NCBI RefSeq assembly: GCF_036962685.1
Contig: NZ_JBALOP010000052.1
Span: forward strand, 71,404 to 135,403
DNA from: Ferdinandcohnia sp036962685
GTDB lineage: Bacteria; Bacillota; Bacilli; Bacillales; Bacillaceae_L
DNA: 64,000 nt
Direction of reading: 5' to 3'
In this document: positions 23,372-31,741 of the stretch, piece by piece
Position numbering within the stretch: position 1 is the stretch's first letter
How the letters are laid out: each line of letters begins with the position of its first letter
Made by a program: the position numbers and the translations under genes
Notes under the pieces: generated by a model
Told to the model about the DNA's origin: nothing
Databases searched by the model: none
What the model saw: only the letters and a program-made list of their open reading frames with translations

Positions 23372-23929
23372 ATGAAGAATACATATTTTACAAGCTACTT
23401 TCCGCTTATTTCTATCATCCTATTTAGCGTCTCATTCGCGATACTGACTGAATTGAAAACATTAGCTTTGTTAAAGCAGATGGGCGTTTACCGTGGTATG
23501 CAGGAGTTCTTTTCACCAACGTGGATTAATTTTGCAATCTTCTTTGTGTTTTTCCTACTCTATTTTATGGTGTTTGCTGCCTTAAAATTAATTGCCAATA
23601 CATTGCTCGAGCTTTCCCTTTTATTTTTTACAAAGGATAACAGTGGTGAAAGCTTGAGGAAAATACGGGCGGGGTCTTTTTTCTATCTAGGAGGAGGGAC
23701 TCTTTCACTAGCTTTTGTTCAATCCTTTTATGGGATTGTGTTAGTGCTTTTAGTAGCTACACTTGGCTATTTTATTTTTTTCGTTTATAAAATTCAGGGC
23801 ACTTTAACCTTTGGTGGATTAATTGGGCTTGTCTTTTTCCATACCCTTAGCTGGTTTACCTTTTTTATGACGGTAACTTATGTTTGCATTCAGCTTTACA
23901 ACAGTATAATCGCAAGTTTACCAATCTAA
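23372..23929 (+). CDS. yufK: YufK, DUF5366 family membrane protein
   Basis: A 185-residue polytopic membrane protein with about five hydrophobic segments, beginning MKNTYFTSYFPLISIILF. The start and YFMVFAALKLIANTLLELS match what I recall of the YufK/DUF5366 family of Bacillus. ATG 23372 follows GAGGAA; the frame extends 48 bp upstream without a better start. The function is unknown. Confidence 0.75.
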   Translation: MKNTYFTSYFPLISIILFSVSFAILTELKTLALLKQMGVYRGMQEFFSPTWINFAIFFVFFLLYFMVFAALKLIANTLLELSLLFFTKDNSGESLRKIRAGSFFYLGGGTLSLAFVQSFYGIVLVLLVATLGYFIFFVYKIQGTLTFGGLIGLVFFHTLSWFTFFMTVTYVCIQLYNSIIASLPI

Positions 23930-23963
23930 AAAAGCGAGCCCCTCATCATTAGTGGCTCGCTTT
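23927..23963 (-). terminator. Terminator of the class A PBP gene
   Basis: A 10-bp perfect stem AAAGCGAGCC/GGCTCGCTTT. A T run lies on the minus side, and the left part overlaps the PBP stop codon. Confidence 0.82.
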
Positions 23964-25811
23964 CATGATATCCTTCCAAATATACATTTGAGGTTTGCGT
24001 GACTCCATATAATAAATGCTTTTATTTTGATCATTTCCAACCCAAACACCAGCTGTGTATTGGTCAGTTAGACCGATAAACCAAAGGTCTTTTACATCAT
24101 TCGTCGTGCCAGTTTTTCCACCAATATAACTGCTTGAAAAATAGGCTTCTTTACCTGTTCCCGATTTAACAACATCCTCAAGCAAGCTTCTTACCTTTTG
24201 ATTAGCAGAATCACTCCACACCACTACAGGTTGTTCATCCCATTCATAAAGGATACTACCTTGTAAATCAGTAACCCTCGAGATTCCCCGAGCTTGAATA
24301 AATTGACCATTGTTTGCAAATGTTGCAAAGGCATTTGTCATCTCCAATGGAGACATTCCATAAGTAAACCCACCAATGGCTGCTGGTAAACTATGGTCTT
24401 CTTTAACCACATTCGAAAAATGAAGCTTATCTATATATGAAAATCCATGCTCAATCCCCATTCGTTCTAATAACCGAACAGCAGGGGTGTTGTAGGAATA
24501 TTTAAAAGCGGTTTGTAAGCTGACATTTCCATATTGACCGCCCCCATAGTTTCGCGGGCAATAACCGTTTTTACAATAGTTATTGGCATTAATCGTTTGT
24601 GAAATTGAGGCATTCGTTTGGTCGAAATAAGGTGCATAAACAAGCAATGGCTTAATCACGGAACCTGGTTGTCGAAAAGCTTGAAAAGCGCGATTGAACG
24701 AAAACTTTTCATAGTTTTTCCCGCCTGAGATAGCGACGATTTGATTTGTCGTATTGTCGATAACGGCTGCTGCTCCTTGAACATTTGCATAGGGTAAATA
24801 GCGTTGCAAAGCATTTACAGTCTCTTGTTGTACATGCGAATTTAACGCCGTTTCAATGATTACTCCAGACCTGAGAACCTCTTTTACCCTTTTATCAAGT
24901 CCTTTTTGAAGCTCCTCCATTTCGCTGCCAGTCGCTAAACTAAGCTTTTCATTGTAGCCTTCTTTTTCAGCTATTAAATCTTCAAACTCTCGATAAATAT
25001 AGGTTGTGTAATCTGGATATTGGTCGATACTTTCACTCAACGCAAGCTCAATCGGTTCCTCTATAGCACTTTCATATTCTTCAGATGATATTTTTCCAGC
25101 CTCTACTAAACTTTGTAAAATACGTTCTTGTCGTTCTTTCGTATTAGAAAAATTCGTAATAGGGTTGTAGAGGGATGGATTATTCGGGATTGCACATAAA
25201 AACGCTATTTTTGCTAGTGTCGCATCCTTTATAGACTGATTAAAATAAAGCTGGGATGCCGTTTCAATGCCGTATGCACCGTTTTGAAAATAGATGGCAT
25301 TAATGTACAGCGTTAAAATTTCCTCTTTAGTCAGAGTTCGTTCTAATTGATACGAATACAAGAGTTCACTTAATTTCCGGTTATAGGATTTTTCATTTGT
25401 TAAATAGAGATTTCGTGCAAGCTGCTGAGTGATTGTACTGCCACCTTGGTCAATCGAGTCATTTTGTAGATTGATGAGAGCGGCCCGCCCAATTCCGGAA
25501 ATATCAAATCCGACATGTTCATAAAAATGCTGGTCTTCTATTGTAATAAACAAATCCTTCACAATTTGCGGAATCTCATCAGCAGGAAGTATCGTTCGAT
25601 TTTCACTATGACGGATCTCTGAAATCACTTTTCCTGTGCCGTCCTTTATATAGCTAGTTTGTGTCAACACTACATTATCGATTGGAATTCTCTCATCTAG
25701 TACAGCGGAAAAGCCTTTTGTAGCTTTCAATTCGTCATGCACTTTGTATACCATAAATAAAAACAATGCCAAAAGAATAAAGGTGATGAAATACCCTGTT
25801 TGTCTTCTCAT
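23949..25811 (-). CDS. Class A penicillin-binding protein (glycosyltransferase/transpeptidase)
   Basis: A 620-residue bifunctional peptidoglycan synthase with an N-terminal signal anchor (about residues 7-25). The GT51 glycosyltransferase domain has EDQHFYEHVGFD with the catalytic Glu, then GGSTITQQLARNLYL and RKLSELLYSYQLER. The transpeptidase domain has SxxK in RQPGSVIKPLL, the SxN motif in YSYNTPAV and KTGT in GGKTGTTND. All catalytic motifs are intact. It lacks long C-terminal extensions, so it is closer in size to PBP2c/2d-type enzymes than to PBP1; the exact orthologue is uncertain. Confidence 0.92.
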   Translation of the reverse strand: MRRQTGYFITFILLALFLFMVYKVHDELKATKGFSAVLDERIPIDNVVLTQTSYIKDGTGKVISEIRHSENRTILPADEIPQIVKDLFITIEDQHFYEHVGFDISGIGRAALINLQNDSIDQGGSTITQQLARNLYLTNEKSYNRKLSELLYSYQLERTLTKEEILTLYINAIYFQNGAYGIETASQLYFNQSIKDATLAKIAFLCAIPNNPSLYNPITNFSNTKERQERILQSLVEAGKISSEEYESAIEEPIELALSESIDQYPDYTTYIYREFEDLIAEKEGYNEKLSLATGSEMEELQKGLDKRVKEVLRSGVIIETALNSHVQQETVNALQRYLPYANVQGAAAVIDNTTNQIVAISGGKNYEKFSFNRAFQAFRQPGSVIKPLLVYAPYFDQTNASISQTINANNYCKNGYCPRNYGGGQYGNVSLQTAFKYSYNTPAVRLLERMGIEHGFSYIDKLHFSNVVKEDHSLPAAIGGFTYGMSPLEMTNAFATFANNGQFIQARGISRVTDLQGSILYEWDEQPVVVWSDSANQKVRSLLEDVVKSGTGKEAYFSSSYIGGKTGTTNDVKDLWFIGLTDQYTAGVWVGNDQNKSIYYMESRKPQMYIWKDIMKASH

Positions 25812-25852
25812 AAAAACACTCTCTCAAAGATTACTATTCTCTTATTATATAT

Positions 25853-25993
25853 AATCAAATGCGCCTTGGCGTATTTGCGCCAGATTTTTTTCCAGCAAGC
25901 TTGAAAAATTTCCTTTGAAAAATCGTGGCATCCGCCGGAGGCTTTAACTTTATTCGGTTGGGGTATTAAAACCCTGACTGAATATAGTTAAAA
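25853..25993 (-). repeat. Modular hairpin repeat, class A, copy 3 (reverse)
   Basis: Complete element on the minus strand. The terminal hairpin pairs TTTAACTTTATTC.G with its complement C.GAATATAGTTAAA across a short loop, followed by GCCTCCGGCGGATGCCACGATTTTTC and GCGCATTTGATT. Confidence 0.85.
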
Positions 25994-26016
25994 ACAGGTG
26001 GCGAATGCCATCTGTT

Positions 26017-27237
26017 TTACGCAGCCTTATGAATTGATTTTTGAGAATGTCTTCCAACACTTTGCCATAAAATAATTGCCCCCGCTAAAAAGAGCCCACT
26101 TGTTACAAAAAAGACGGTGGAGATACCGAAAAAACCACTGAGGATACCACCGGATATGGGGCCAATCACATTTCCTAAAAATCGAAAACTGACATTATAG
26201 CCTTGAACTTCACCTTGCATAGAAAGTGGTGCAACCTGGCGGATATAAGCCGTCATACACGGAATTAAACCACCAACTGCCATGCCGAATAAAAATCTAC
26301 AAAGAACAAGCTGCCAAAGCTCATTTACAAGGCCTTGCGGGATAAACATGATCGAACAGGCAAGTAGAAGGAGTGTTAAAATCTTTTCATGACCAATCCG
26401 GTCACCTAATTTACCCCATTGCCTCGTAAATAATAAATTTCCAAATCCAGTCGCTGAAAATGCCATTCCAGCTAAAAACACAATATTACTACTGTCAGTT
26501 AAATGTGTAACATATAGTGCTAGTAAAGGCTGAATACTGAAATTGGCTACCTGGATTAGGGTTGATATAAGCATGATGGTTAATAAAACAGGATGCTTGA
26601 AGATATGAACTAAAACTTCTTTCCGTGTGTATTTTTTGACGGCAGTACTCGCTTCATTTACCCGTACCTCTTTTATTCCAACAGCAACTAGAAGGACTGC
26701 ACCTAAAATCACCACAGCCGTAAGGACAAAGGTATACTGAAAACCAACTGCATCTGCAAGCAATCCACCAAATAATGGACCAAATAATGCCCCTGATACA
26801 TTTCCCATTTGAAGTGTTCCTAATGTTTTTCCCGCAATTTCTTTCGGTGTTTGTGCGGAAATGAGGGCAAGGGAGGTAGGGATAAATCCGGTAACTGCAC
26901 CCATGAAGAGCCTTAAGAAGAATAATTGCTCAACTGTGTTCACATATCCCATTAAAAAGAGACTCACGGCAATGCCTGTTCCCGTTATGATTAGAATCTT
27001 TTTGTAACCATTCCTGTCACCAAAACGTCCCCAAATCGGTGAAATAAAAAAAGCTGTGACAAAGGTTGCTGCGAAAACCAAGCCGGCCCACCGTTGCACA
27101 AAGCTATCTGAGTAATCTCCAAAGGTTTCGATGTATAAAGACAAAAATGGCATAATCATTGTTGCACTAGCTGCAACAAAAAAATTGGCAAACCACATGA
27201 TCATGAGATTACGCTTTGCTGTTTGAATAAATAACAC
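26017..27237 (-). CDS. MFS transporter, multidrug efflux type
   Basis: A 406-residue, 12-segment major facilitator. The A-motif GRFGDRNGYKKIL lies between segments 2 and 3 and a second copy GKLGDRIGHEKIL lies between segments 8 and 9. PFLSLYIETFG and the proline/glycine-rich GPLFGGLLAD are typical of drug:H+ antiporters. The start is uncertain: GTG 27237 lies inside the AGAAGGTG ribosome binding site, an ATT three codons later is at ideal spacing, and the first ATG is at residue 12. The substrate is unknown. Confidence 0.85.
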   Translation of the reverse strand: MLFIQTAKRNLMIMWFANFFVAASATMIMPFLSLYIETFGDYSDSFVQRWAGLVFAATFVTAFFISPIWGRFGDRNGYKKILIITGTGIAVSLFLMGYVNTVEQLFFLRLFMGAVTGFIPTSLALISAQTPKEIAGKTLGTLQMGNVSGALFGPLFGGLLADAVGFQYTFVLTAVVILGAVLLVAVGIKEVRVNEASTAVKKYTRKEVLVHIFKHPVLLTIMLISTLIQVANFSIQPLLALYVTHLTDSSNIVFLAGMAFSATGFGNLLFTRQWGKLGDRIGHEKILTLLLLACSIMFIPQGLVNELWQLVLCRFLFGMAVGGLIPCMTAYIRQVAPLSMQGEVQGYNVSFRFLGNVIGPISGGILSGFFGISTVFFVTSGLFLAGAIILWQSVGRHSQKSIHKAA

Positions 27238-27291
27238 CTTCTCAATTCGAAAATTTCGGTTTACTAAATATTATAAAATATTTTATTAATT

Positions 27292-27612
27292 GAATCAAAT
27301 ACGTCTTGACGTATTTGCCCCGATTTCTTTAGGCACACGAGGTGGGTCACAANNNNNNNNNNNNNNNNNNNNNNNNNNNNNNNNNNNNNNNNNNNNNNNN
27401 NNNNNNNNNNNNNNNNNNNNNNNNNNNNNNNNNNNNNNNNNNNNNNNNNNNNNNNNNNNNNNNNNNNNNNNNNNNNNNNNNNNNNNNNNNNNNNNNNNNN
27501 NNNNNNNNNNNNTTAATGCTGAAAAGTTTCCATTAAAAAATCGTGGCATCCGCTGGAGGCTATAATTTATTCAGTCGGGTTTAGGATCCGACTGAATATA
27601 GTTAAAGGTTAA
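27292..27612 (-). repeat. Modular hairpin repeats (class B end and class A end) with assembly gap
   Basis: The left part (27292-27352) is the class B end: AATCAAATACGTC, CCCCGATTTCTTTAGG and CACACGAGGTGGGTCAC. The right part (27513-27612) reads like a class A reverse end: AAAAATCGTGGCATCCGC, GGAGGC and a complete terminal hairpin CAGTCGG/CCGACTG. This suggests two adjacent copies or a hybrid. It fills most of 27238-27660. Confidence 0.75.
27353..27512. other. Assembly gap (160 N)
   Basis: Gap inside the modular repeat. Confidence 0.99.
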
Positions 27613-27657
27613 AAAGTATATATATTATAAATATATTCTGAAAAATAGAGGAAATCA

Positions 27658-27666
27658 TGTTATAAT
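27658..27666 (+). promoter_or_regulatory. Extended -10 promoter of kapD
   Basis: TGTTATAAT at 27658-27666 is an extended -10 with a perfect TATAAT. The -35 is weak (TTCTGA at 27636). Confidence 0.55.
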
Positions 27667-27746
27667 ATTGAAAAAGATGTTCGTCTATATTCAACAAATG
27701 TCCGGTGAATTTTTAAGTAGAGAAACATGACAAAGGAGGTTTAGAA

Positions 27747-28370
27747 GTGGATAATCAGCATCAATATTTGTTCATTGACTTTGAATTTACAATGCCTGAG
27801 GGAAAAAGCAACCCACAAGGATTTTACCCCGAAATCATCGAAATTGGTCTTGTATCTGTGAAGAATCAGAAAATAATTGATCAATACTCATCCTATGTTA
27901 AACCTATAAAGTTTCCTACACTCACAGAACGGTGCAAATCCTTTTTAAACATTTCTCAAGAGGAAGTGAATTCCGGGATATCGCTTCAAGATTTAGTGAA
28001 CAAGCTTTCTAACTATGAAAAAACATCCTCAAGCACAATCGTCACTTGGGGAAATATGGACATGAAGGTCCTTCGTCACAATTGTCAAAGGATTGGGATC
28101 CCATTTCCTTTTAAGGGAAGACAAAGGGATTTGTCGATGGAATATAAACGCTTTTTCGGTGACCAAAATCAGACAGGTCTTTGGAAGGCTGTTCAGGAAT
28201 ATGGCAAGGAAGGGACAGGCAAACACCATTGTGCCCTTGATGATGCACTTACAACCTTTAATATATTCAAGTTAGTAGAAAATGATAAACGTTATTTAGA
28301 AAAACCAGAACCAACAACAATCGGTGATCGTGTTGACTTTTCCAAAGTCTTAAATAAATTTGCATTATAA
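27747..28370 (+). CDS. kapD: KapD, DEDDh 3'-5' exonuclease-like inhibitor of the KinA sporulation pathway
   Basis: A 207-residue DEDDh-fold exonuclease. The motifs FIDFEFT (ExoI), TWGNMDMKVL (ExoII) and HHCALDDALTTFNIF (ExoIII) are complete, so nuclease activity is likely. It matches B. subtilis KapD in length and sequence, which inhibits KinA-dependent sporulation initiation when overproduced. It starts at GTG 27747 after AAAGGAGGT. KapB, its genetic partner in the phosphorelay literature, is encoded at 29877. Confidence 0.93.
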   Translation: MDNQHQYLFIDFEFTMPEGKSNPQGFYPEIIEIGLVSVKNQKIIDQYSSYVKPIKFPTLTERCKSFLNISQEEVNSGISLQDLVNKLSNYEKTSSSTIVTWGNMDMKVLRHNCQRIGIPFPFKGRQRDLSMEYKRFFGDQNQTGLWKAVQEYGKEGTGKHHCALDDALTTFNIFKLVENDKRYLEKPEPTTIGDRVDFSKVLNKFAL

Positions 28371-28405
28371 AAACCAATTCGCTCAATATGTGAATTGGTT
28401 TTTAT
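28371..28405 (+). terminator. Terminator after kapD
   Basis: A 10-bp perfect stem AAACCAATTC/GAATTGGTTT with a T tail. Confidence 0.88.
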
Positions 28406-28470
28406 TTATGGCTTTCAATGATGGCTACTGTCGAATTTTTACAATTGAAACGAAAAATAATCGCATCCCG

Positions 28471-28484
28471 TTAGGATATCCTAA
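28471..28484. promoter_or_regulatory. 14-bp perfect palindrome upstream of the LysM-NlpC/P60 gene
   Basis: TTAGGATATCCTAA is a perfect palindrome 20 bp before the start codon. It could be an operator or an mRNA hairpin; no known regulator is assigned. Confidence 0.4.
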
Positions 28485-28504
28485 TTGAAAAAGGAGGGAT
28501 GCTC

Positions 28505-29833
28505 ATGTTTATCGGCCATAAAATAGAAAATCCACAAACTATTTACTTATATATTGACCCCGGATTACAGGAGTTTTCCAGTGAACTTGGTACACAGGAA
28601 CAAGGGAAAAAGCTTTATTTTAACGAAAGTATTCGAATATACCTAAAAGAAAAGATCCCTAACCTAAATCCCAATATCGTAAAAGTGATGATGGGGACAG
28701 TGGTCATTGCTACTGTTTCATTAGTGGGGGGACACCAATCTTCGACTGTAGAAGCAGCTAGCAAAAGCCAAGCTCATACACAAACTCAAACTAAGCATAC
28801 AGTTGCAAATGGTGATACATTATTTGGAATTGCCAAGCAATATAATCTTACCGTCTCCCAACTGAAACAGCTAAACCAGCTAACCGGGGATATGATTTAT
28901 CCTGGGCAAACCCTTATGATTAGCGAGGCATCACCAACTCAAACGACGGACACATATACGGTAACCCGTGGTGATACACTTTACTCCATTGCAAACTCGT
29001 ATAATATGAGTGTAGACCAATTAAAGCAATTGAATAATCTAACTTCAAATACGATTCAAGTGGGGCAAACCCTAAAGGTAGTCGGTACTGCACCACAGTC
29101 CACACAAATAAAAGCACAAACATATACGATTCAACCAGGTGATTCCTTATATTTGATTGCCCAGAGAGCAAACACAACCGTTGACCAAATCATGAAAGTC
29201 AATAACCTAACCTCATCCATGATCTATGTTGGTCAGACATTACAGCTAGGAAGCGAAGCAACGGCTCCACAGCAAAATGAAGCAGGTGCAACCTATACTG
29301 TAAAAGCTGGAGACACCTTGTATGCCATTGCACGGAATTATAATATGAATGTTACTGAACTTAAAAATATTAATAATCTAACAAGCAATACCCTTTCAAT
29401 TGGACAAGTCCTAAATGTGAATGGAAATGCGCAGACTGAATCCAATGTGCAAAATAGGGAGCAAGTTTTAAAAGAATTGGTTTCGGATAGCTATAATTTT
29501 ATTGGAATCCCGTATCTTTGGGGTGGAACAACGACGGCTGGATTTGATTGTTCTGGCTTTGTTTCATTTATGCATGATAGACATGGAATCGACATTCCAA
29601 GGAACACGTCGGCTGGCTATTATTCGATGGGAACTACAGTTTCAAAAGCAAATCTCCAACCAGGTGACCTAGTATTTTTTGCTGTCAATAATACAGGACA
29701 AATTTCTCATGTCGGCTTTTTTGTTGGAAACAACGAATTTATATCTGCTACATCCTCAAAAGGAATTGCAGTTGTTTCAATGGACAACTCATATTGGTCT
29801 AAGTATTATGTAGGGGCTAAGCGAGTATATTGA
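28505..29833 (+). CDS. LysM / NlpC-P60 peptidoglycan endopeptidase
   Basis: A 442-residue cell wall hydrolase. Residues 1-60 form an unusual polar N-terminal module (IYLYIDPGLQEFSSELG) before a hydrophobic segment (IVKVMMGTVVIATVSLVGG) that acts as signal or anchor. Four LysM domains follow at about 97-140, 151-195, 208-252 and 266-309, each with GDTL/GDSL, YN and GQTL-type motifs. The C-terminal NlpC/P60 domain has the catalytic Cys in TAGFDCSGF, His in ISHVGFFVG and a distal polar residue. It cleaves D-Glu-DAP-type bonds, as in LytE/LytF. ATG 28505 is 6 nt from AAGGAGGG. Confidence 0.92.
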   Translation: MFIGHKIENPQTIYLYIDPGLQEFSSELGTQEQGKKLYFNESIRIYLKEKIPNLNPNIVKVMMGTVVIATVSLVGGHQSSTVEAASKSQAHTQTQTKHTVANGDTLFGIAKQYNLTVSQLKQLNQLTGDMIYPGQTLMISEASPTQTTDTYTVTRGDTLYSIANSYNMSVDQLKQLNNLTSNTIQVGQTLKVVGTAPQSTQIKAQTYTIQPGDSLYLIAQRANTTVDQIMKVNNLTSSMIYVGQTLQLGSEATAPQQNEAGATYTVKAGDTLYAIARNYNMNVTELKNINNLTSNTLSIGQVLNVNGNAQTESNVQNREQVLKELVSDSYNFIGIPYLWGGTTTAGFDCSGFVSFMHDRHGIDIPRNTSAGYYSMGTTVSKANLQPGDLVFFAVNNTGQISHVGFFVGNNEFISATSSKGIAVVSMDNSYWSKYYVGAKRVY

Positions 29834-29838
29834 ATTGA

Positions 29839-29872
29839 AAAACCTACGGAAATAAGCCTCCGTAGGTTTTCC
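29839..29872. terminator. Bidirectional terminator between the hydrolase gene and kapB
   Basis: An 11-bp perfect stem AAAACCTACGG/CCGTAGGTTTT with A and T flanks. Confidence 0.88.
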
Positions 29873-29876
29873 ATTG

Positions 29877-30260
29877 TTATTTAAAGTAGTCATTCTCTAA
29901 TACTTTCATGTTCTCCAGGCTGCGCATTGCCCATTCCGTACCTTCTGTTTCTAGTTCATTCTTAGTTTTTTCAACAACTTCTTTTAAAGAAACCTTATAT
30001 TCGGGAACGTCTCCTGAATAGATGCGAACCATCTTTTTTGGTACATTTGTCTGCTCATTAAAAGCAAGCGCTCTTCGCTCTTGGAAAAAAGGTACATTTG
30101 GATCTTTCGGTGAATGGATGTCCCCCTGCATTGGATGCTTTAGGACAGCTTTTACCTTCACAAGATAGTGCTCAGGCTTAATGGCTGTAATCTCTCCAAT
30201 GTATTTTCCTGTCTTATAAATTCCTGTGACAATGTCTCCGACTTTGAATTCATCAGACAT
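29877..30260 (-). CDS. kapB: KapB, kinase-associated protein of the KinB sporulation pathway
   Basis: A 127-residue protein. KVGDIVTGIYKTGKYIGEIT, VLKHPMQGDIH and VPFFQERRALAFNEQTN match B. subtilis KapB, which is needed for KinB-dependent signalling to Spo0F. It was named a lipoprotein, but this sequence has no lipobox or signal peptide, only a small beta-barrel-like N-terminal half. ATG 30260 has AAAGGAG 8 nt upstream; GTG 30269 overlaps that site. Confidence 0.9.
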   Translation of the reverse strand: MSDEFKVGDIVTGIYKTGKYIGEITAIKPEHYLVKVKAVLKHPMQGDIHSPKDPNVPFFQERRALAFNEQTNVPKKMVRIYSGDVPEYKVSLKEVVEKTKNELETEGTEWAMRSLENMKVLENDYFK

Positions 30261-30357
30261 TTTACTCACTCCTTTCCCAAATTTAACAAGTAACTCCCTC
30301 CATTATAACCGACGACTATAGAACAAGCATCTATAATACCTTCCAACATTTATCCCG

Positions 30358-30512
30358 CATTAACTGGCAGTAAGACCCCCACTTCAATACTTTAGGGAAA
30401 GCCGAAGAAGTATATGTGGGGATCAACTGCCAGTAAAAGCCCGATTGGTTCAACTAACATTCATTGGGGGAAGAAGAAAACCCCCAATGAATGAAGTTTC
30501 ACTTTATGCTAT
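30358..30512. repeat. Palindromic intergenic element with ACTGGCAGTAA/ACTGCCAGTAA ends
   Basis: AACTGGCAGTAAGACCCCCACTT faces ATGTGGGGATCAACTGCCAGT, making an imperfect hairpin. It is followed by GATTGGTTCAACTAACATTCA and a second perfect hairpin, CATTCATTGGGGG/CCCCCAATGAATG. I recall near-identical elements in other Bacillus genomes. It fills most of 30261-30549. Confidence 0.7.
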
Positions 30513-30515
30513 AAT
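30507..30515 (+). promoter_or_regulatory. Extended -10 promoter of the 30550 gene
   Basis: TGCTATAAT at 30507-30515, 35 bp before the start codon; no clear -35. It lies at the edge of the palindromic element, which may have supplied it. Confidence 0.55.
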
Positions 30516-30549
30516 AAAAGCTATAGTTTCGGTCGAAAGGTGTGAAGAA

Positions 30550-30759
30550 ATGCTACTTTTACCAGTATTGAATCTATTTCTATATTTTCCTGAGGATAAA
30601 TCAGAATATATTCCTGCTGCAATCAAACTAGTTATTTGCGTAATCATTGCGATTTTCGTATTTCGTTTATTTATCAAGCATTCCAAAAAAGAACAAGCAA
30701 AAGCGGAAGAGCTTGAAAAGCAATTAATAAACCAAGATAAAAATAATAGCATGAAGTAA
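30550..30759 (+). CDS. Small single-span membrane protein, unrecognised
   Basis: A 69-residue protein beginning MLLLPVLNLFLYFPEDKSE, with a membrane segment AIKLVICVIIAIFVFRLFI (about 25-43) and a charged helical tail (KHSKKEQAKAEELEKQL). ATG 30550 follows AAAGGTG at 6 nt. A terminator shared with yugF follows. No family is recognised. Confidence 0.6.
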   Translation: MLLLPVLNLFLYFPEDKSEYIPAAIKLVICVIIAIFVFRLFIKHSKKEQAKAEELEKQLINQDKNNSMK

Positions 30760-30768
30760 TCTTTAAGT

Positions 30769-30797
30769 AAAAAAGATGGGGCAACCCATCTTTTTTT
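30769..30797. terminator. Bidirectional terminator
   Basis: A stem AAAAAAGATGGG/CCCATCTTTTTT with loop GCAA, between the small membrane protein gene and yugF. Confidence 0.9.
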
Positions 30798-31599
30798 AAA
30801 TGAACTCCGTAATATACTCATATACCTTTTCCGGGCATTCTTCGGGGACCAAATGTCCAGTGCTTTTAACCGAAATAAACGTAGAATTAGGTAAATCTTG
30901 ATGAAGCTTTCTCCCTACAGAAATTGGAACAACCCGATCTTTTTCACCCCATATTAATAAAGCGGGGTGCTTGATTTGTTTTAATTCCTCAGATGTTAAA
31001 TCCCCCTCACGATGACGTATCATTCTTGTTAACCCCATAAAAATCCGATTATCTAGAAATGGCTCTGTGTATCCATCAATCATATCTTGATCGATGAGAT
31101 CATGATTGTGAACGACATTTCGTAGATTATGTAGAACACCCTGTTTTGCAAGCTTCTTTTTCACGATAAAATGAAAATAAGGAAGATAGGAAGAATAAAT
31201 TAAGGACTTGGGCATCCTTTTCATATAGCCTGAACTGCACAGTAATACTAATTTATCCACCAAATTGGGTGATTGTTTAGCAATGTATAAACAAATTTGG
31301 CCACCCATCGAATGTCCTACTAAATTGATTTTTGAGAAATGAAAGGAACGAATTAAATCGCTAACTACAATTGCTATATTCGAATAAGAGTATGTAAACC
31401 TTGTTGATTTTTCACTTTTTCCAAATGGAGGGAGGTCCACTGAAAGGATTGTATAATCCTTCCTAAGGAATGGAATCAGTCTTCGAAAACTGAAAGATGA
31501 TGATAAGAAACCGTGCAATAATACAAGAACCGGTTTCTTTTCAGCATGCTGATATAATTCATAATGAAGGTTTATTCCTTTTATTTGTATTGTATTCAT
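30796..31599 (-). CDS. yugF: YugF-like alpha/beta hydrolase
   Basis: A 267-residue alpha/beta hydrolase. The oxyanion-hole HGF is in VLLHGFLSSSFSF, the nucleophile elbow GHSMGG is near residue 97, the acid is in WGEKDRVVP and the catalytic His in STGHLVPEECP. The triad is complete. The substrate is unknown; the position near kapB and alaRT matches B. subtilis yugF. The start is uncertain: ATG 31599 gives the usual family length, and GTG 31614 is an in-frame alternative; neither has a strong ribosome binding site. Confidence 0.82.
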   Translation of the reverse strand: MNTIQIKGINLHYELYQHAEKKPVLVLLHGFLSSSFSFRRLIPFLRKDYTILSVDLPPFGKSEKSTRFTYSYSNIAIVVSDLIRSFHFSKINLVGHSMGGQICLYIAKQSPNLVDKLVLLCSSGYMKRMPKSLIYSSYLPYFHFIVKKKLAKQGVLHNLRNVVHNHDLIDQDMIDGYTEPFLDNRIFMGLTRMIRHREGDLTSEELKQIKHPALLIWGEKDRVVPISVGRKLHQDLPNSTFISVKSTGHLVPEECPEKVYEYITEFI

Positions 31600-31741
31600 T
31601 GATGGAAAATCCACATCCTATATGATAGATTTAACCCTATTTTTACCAAAGGGTGAAGAAAAACTCATAAAGTTTAGAATGAATAAAAAATTTTTCAATA
31701 TACTGTCCATTTATCTGATATAATAAATGACAAAATATTTA

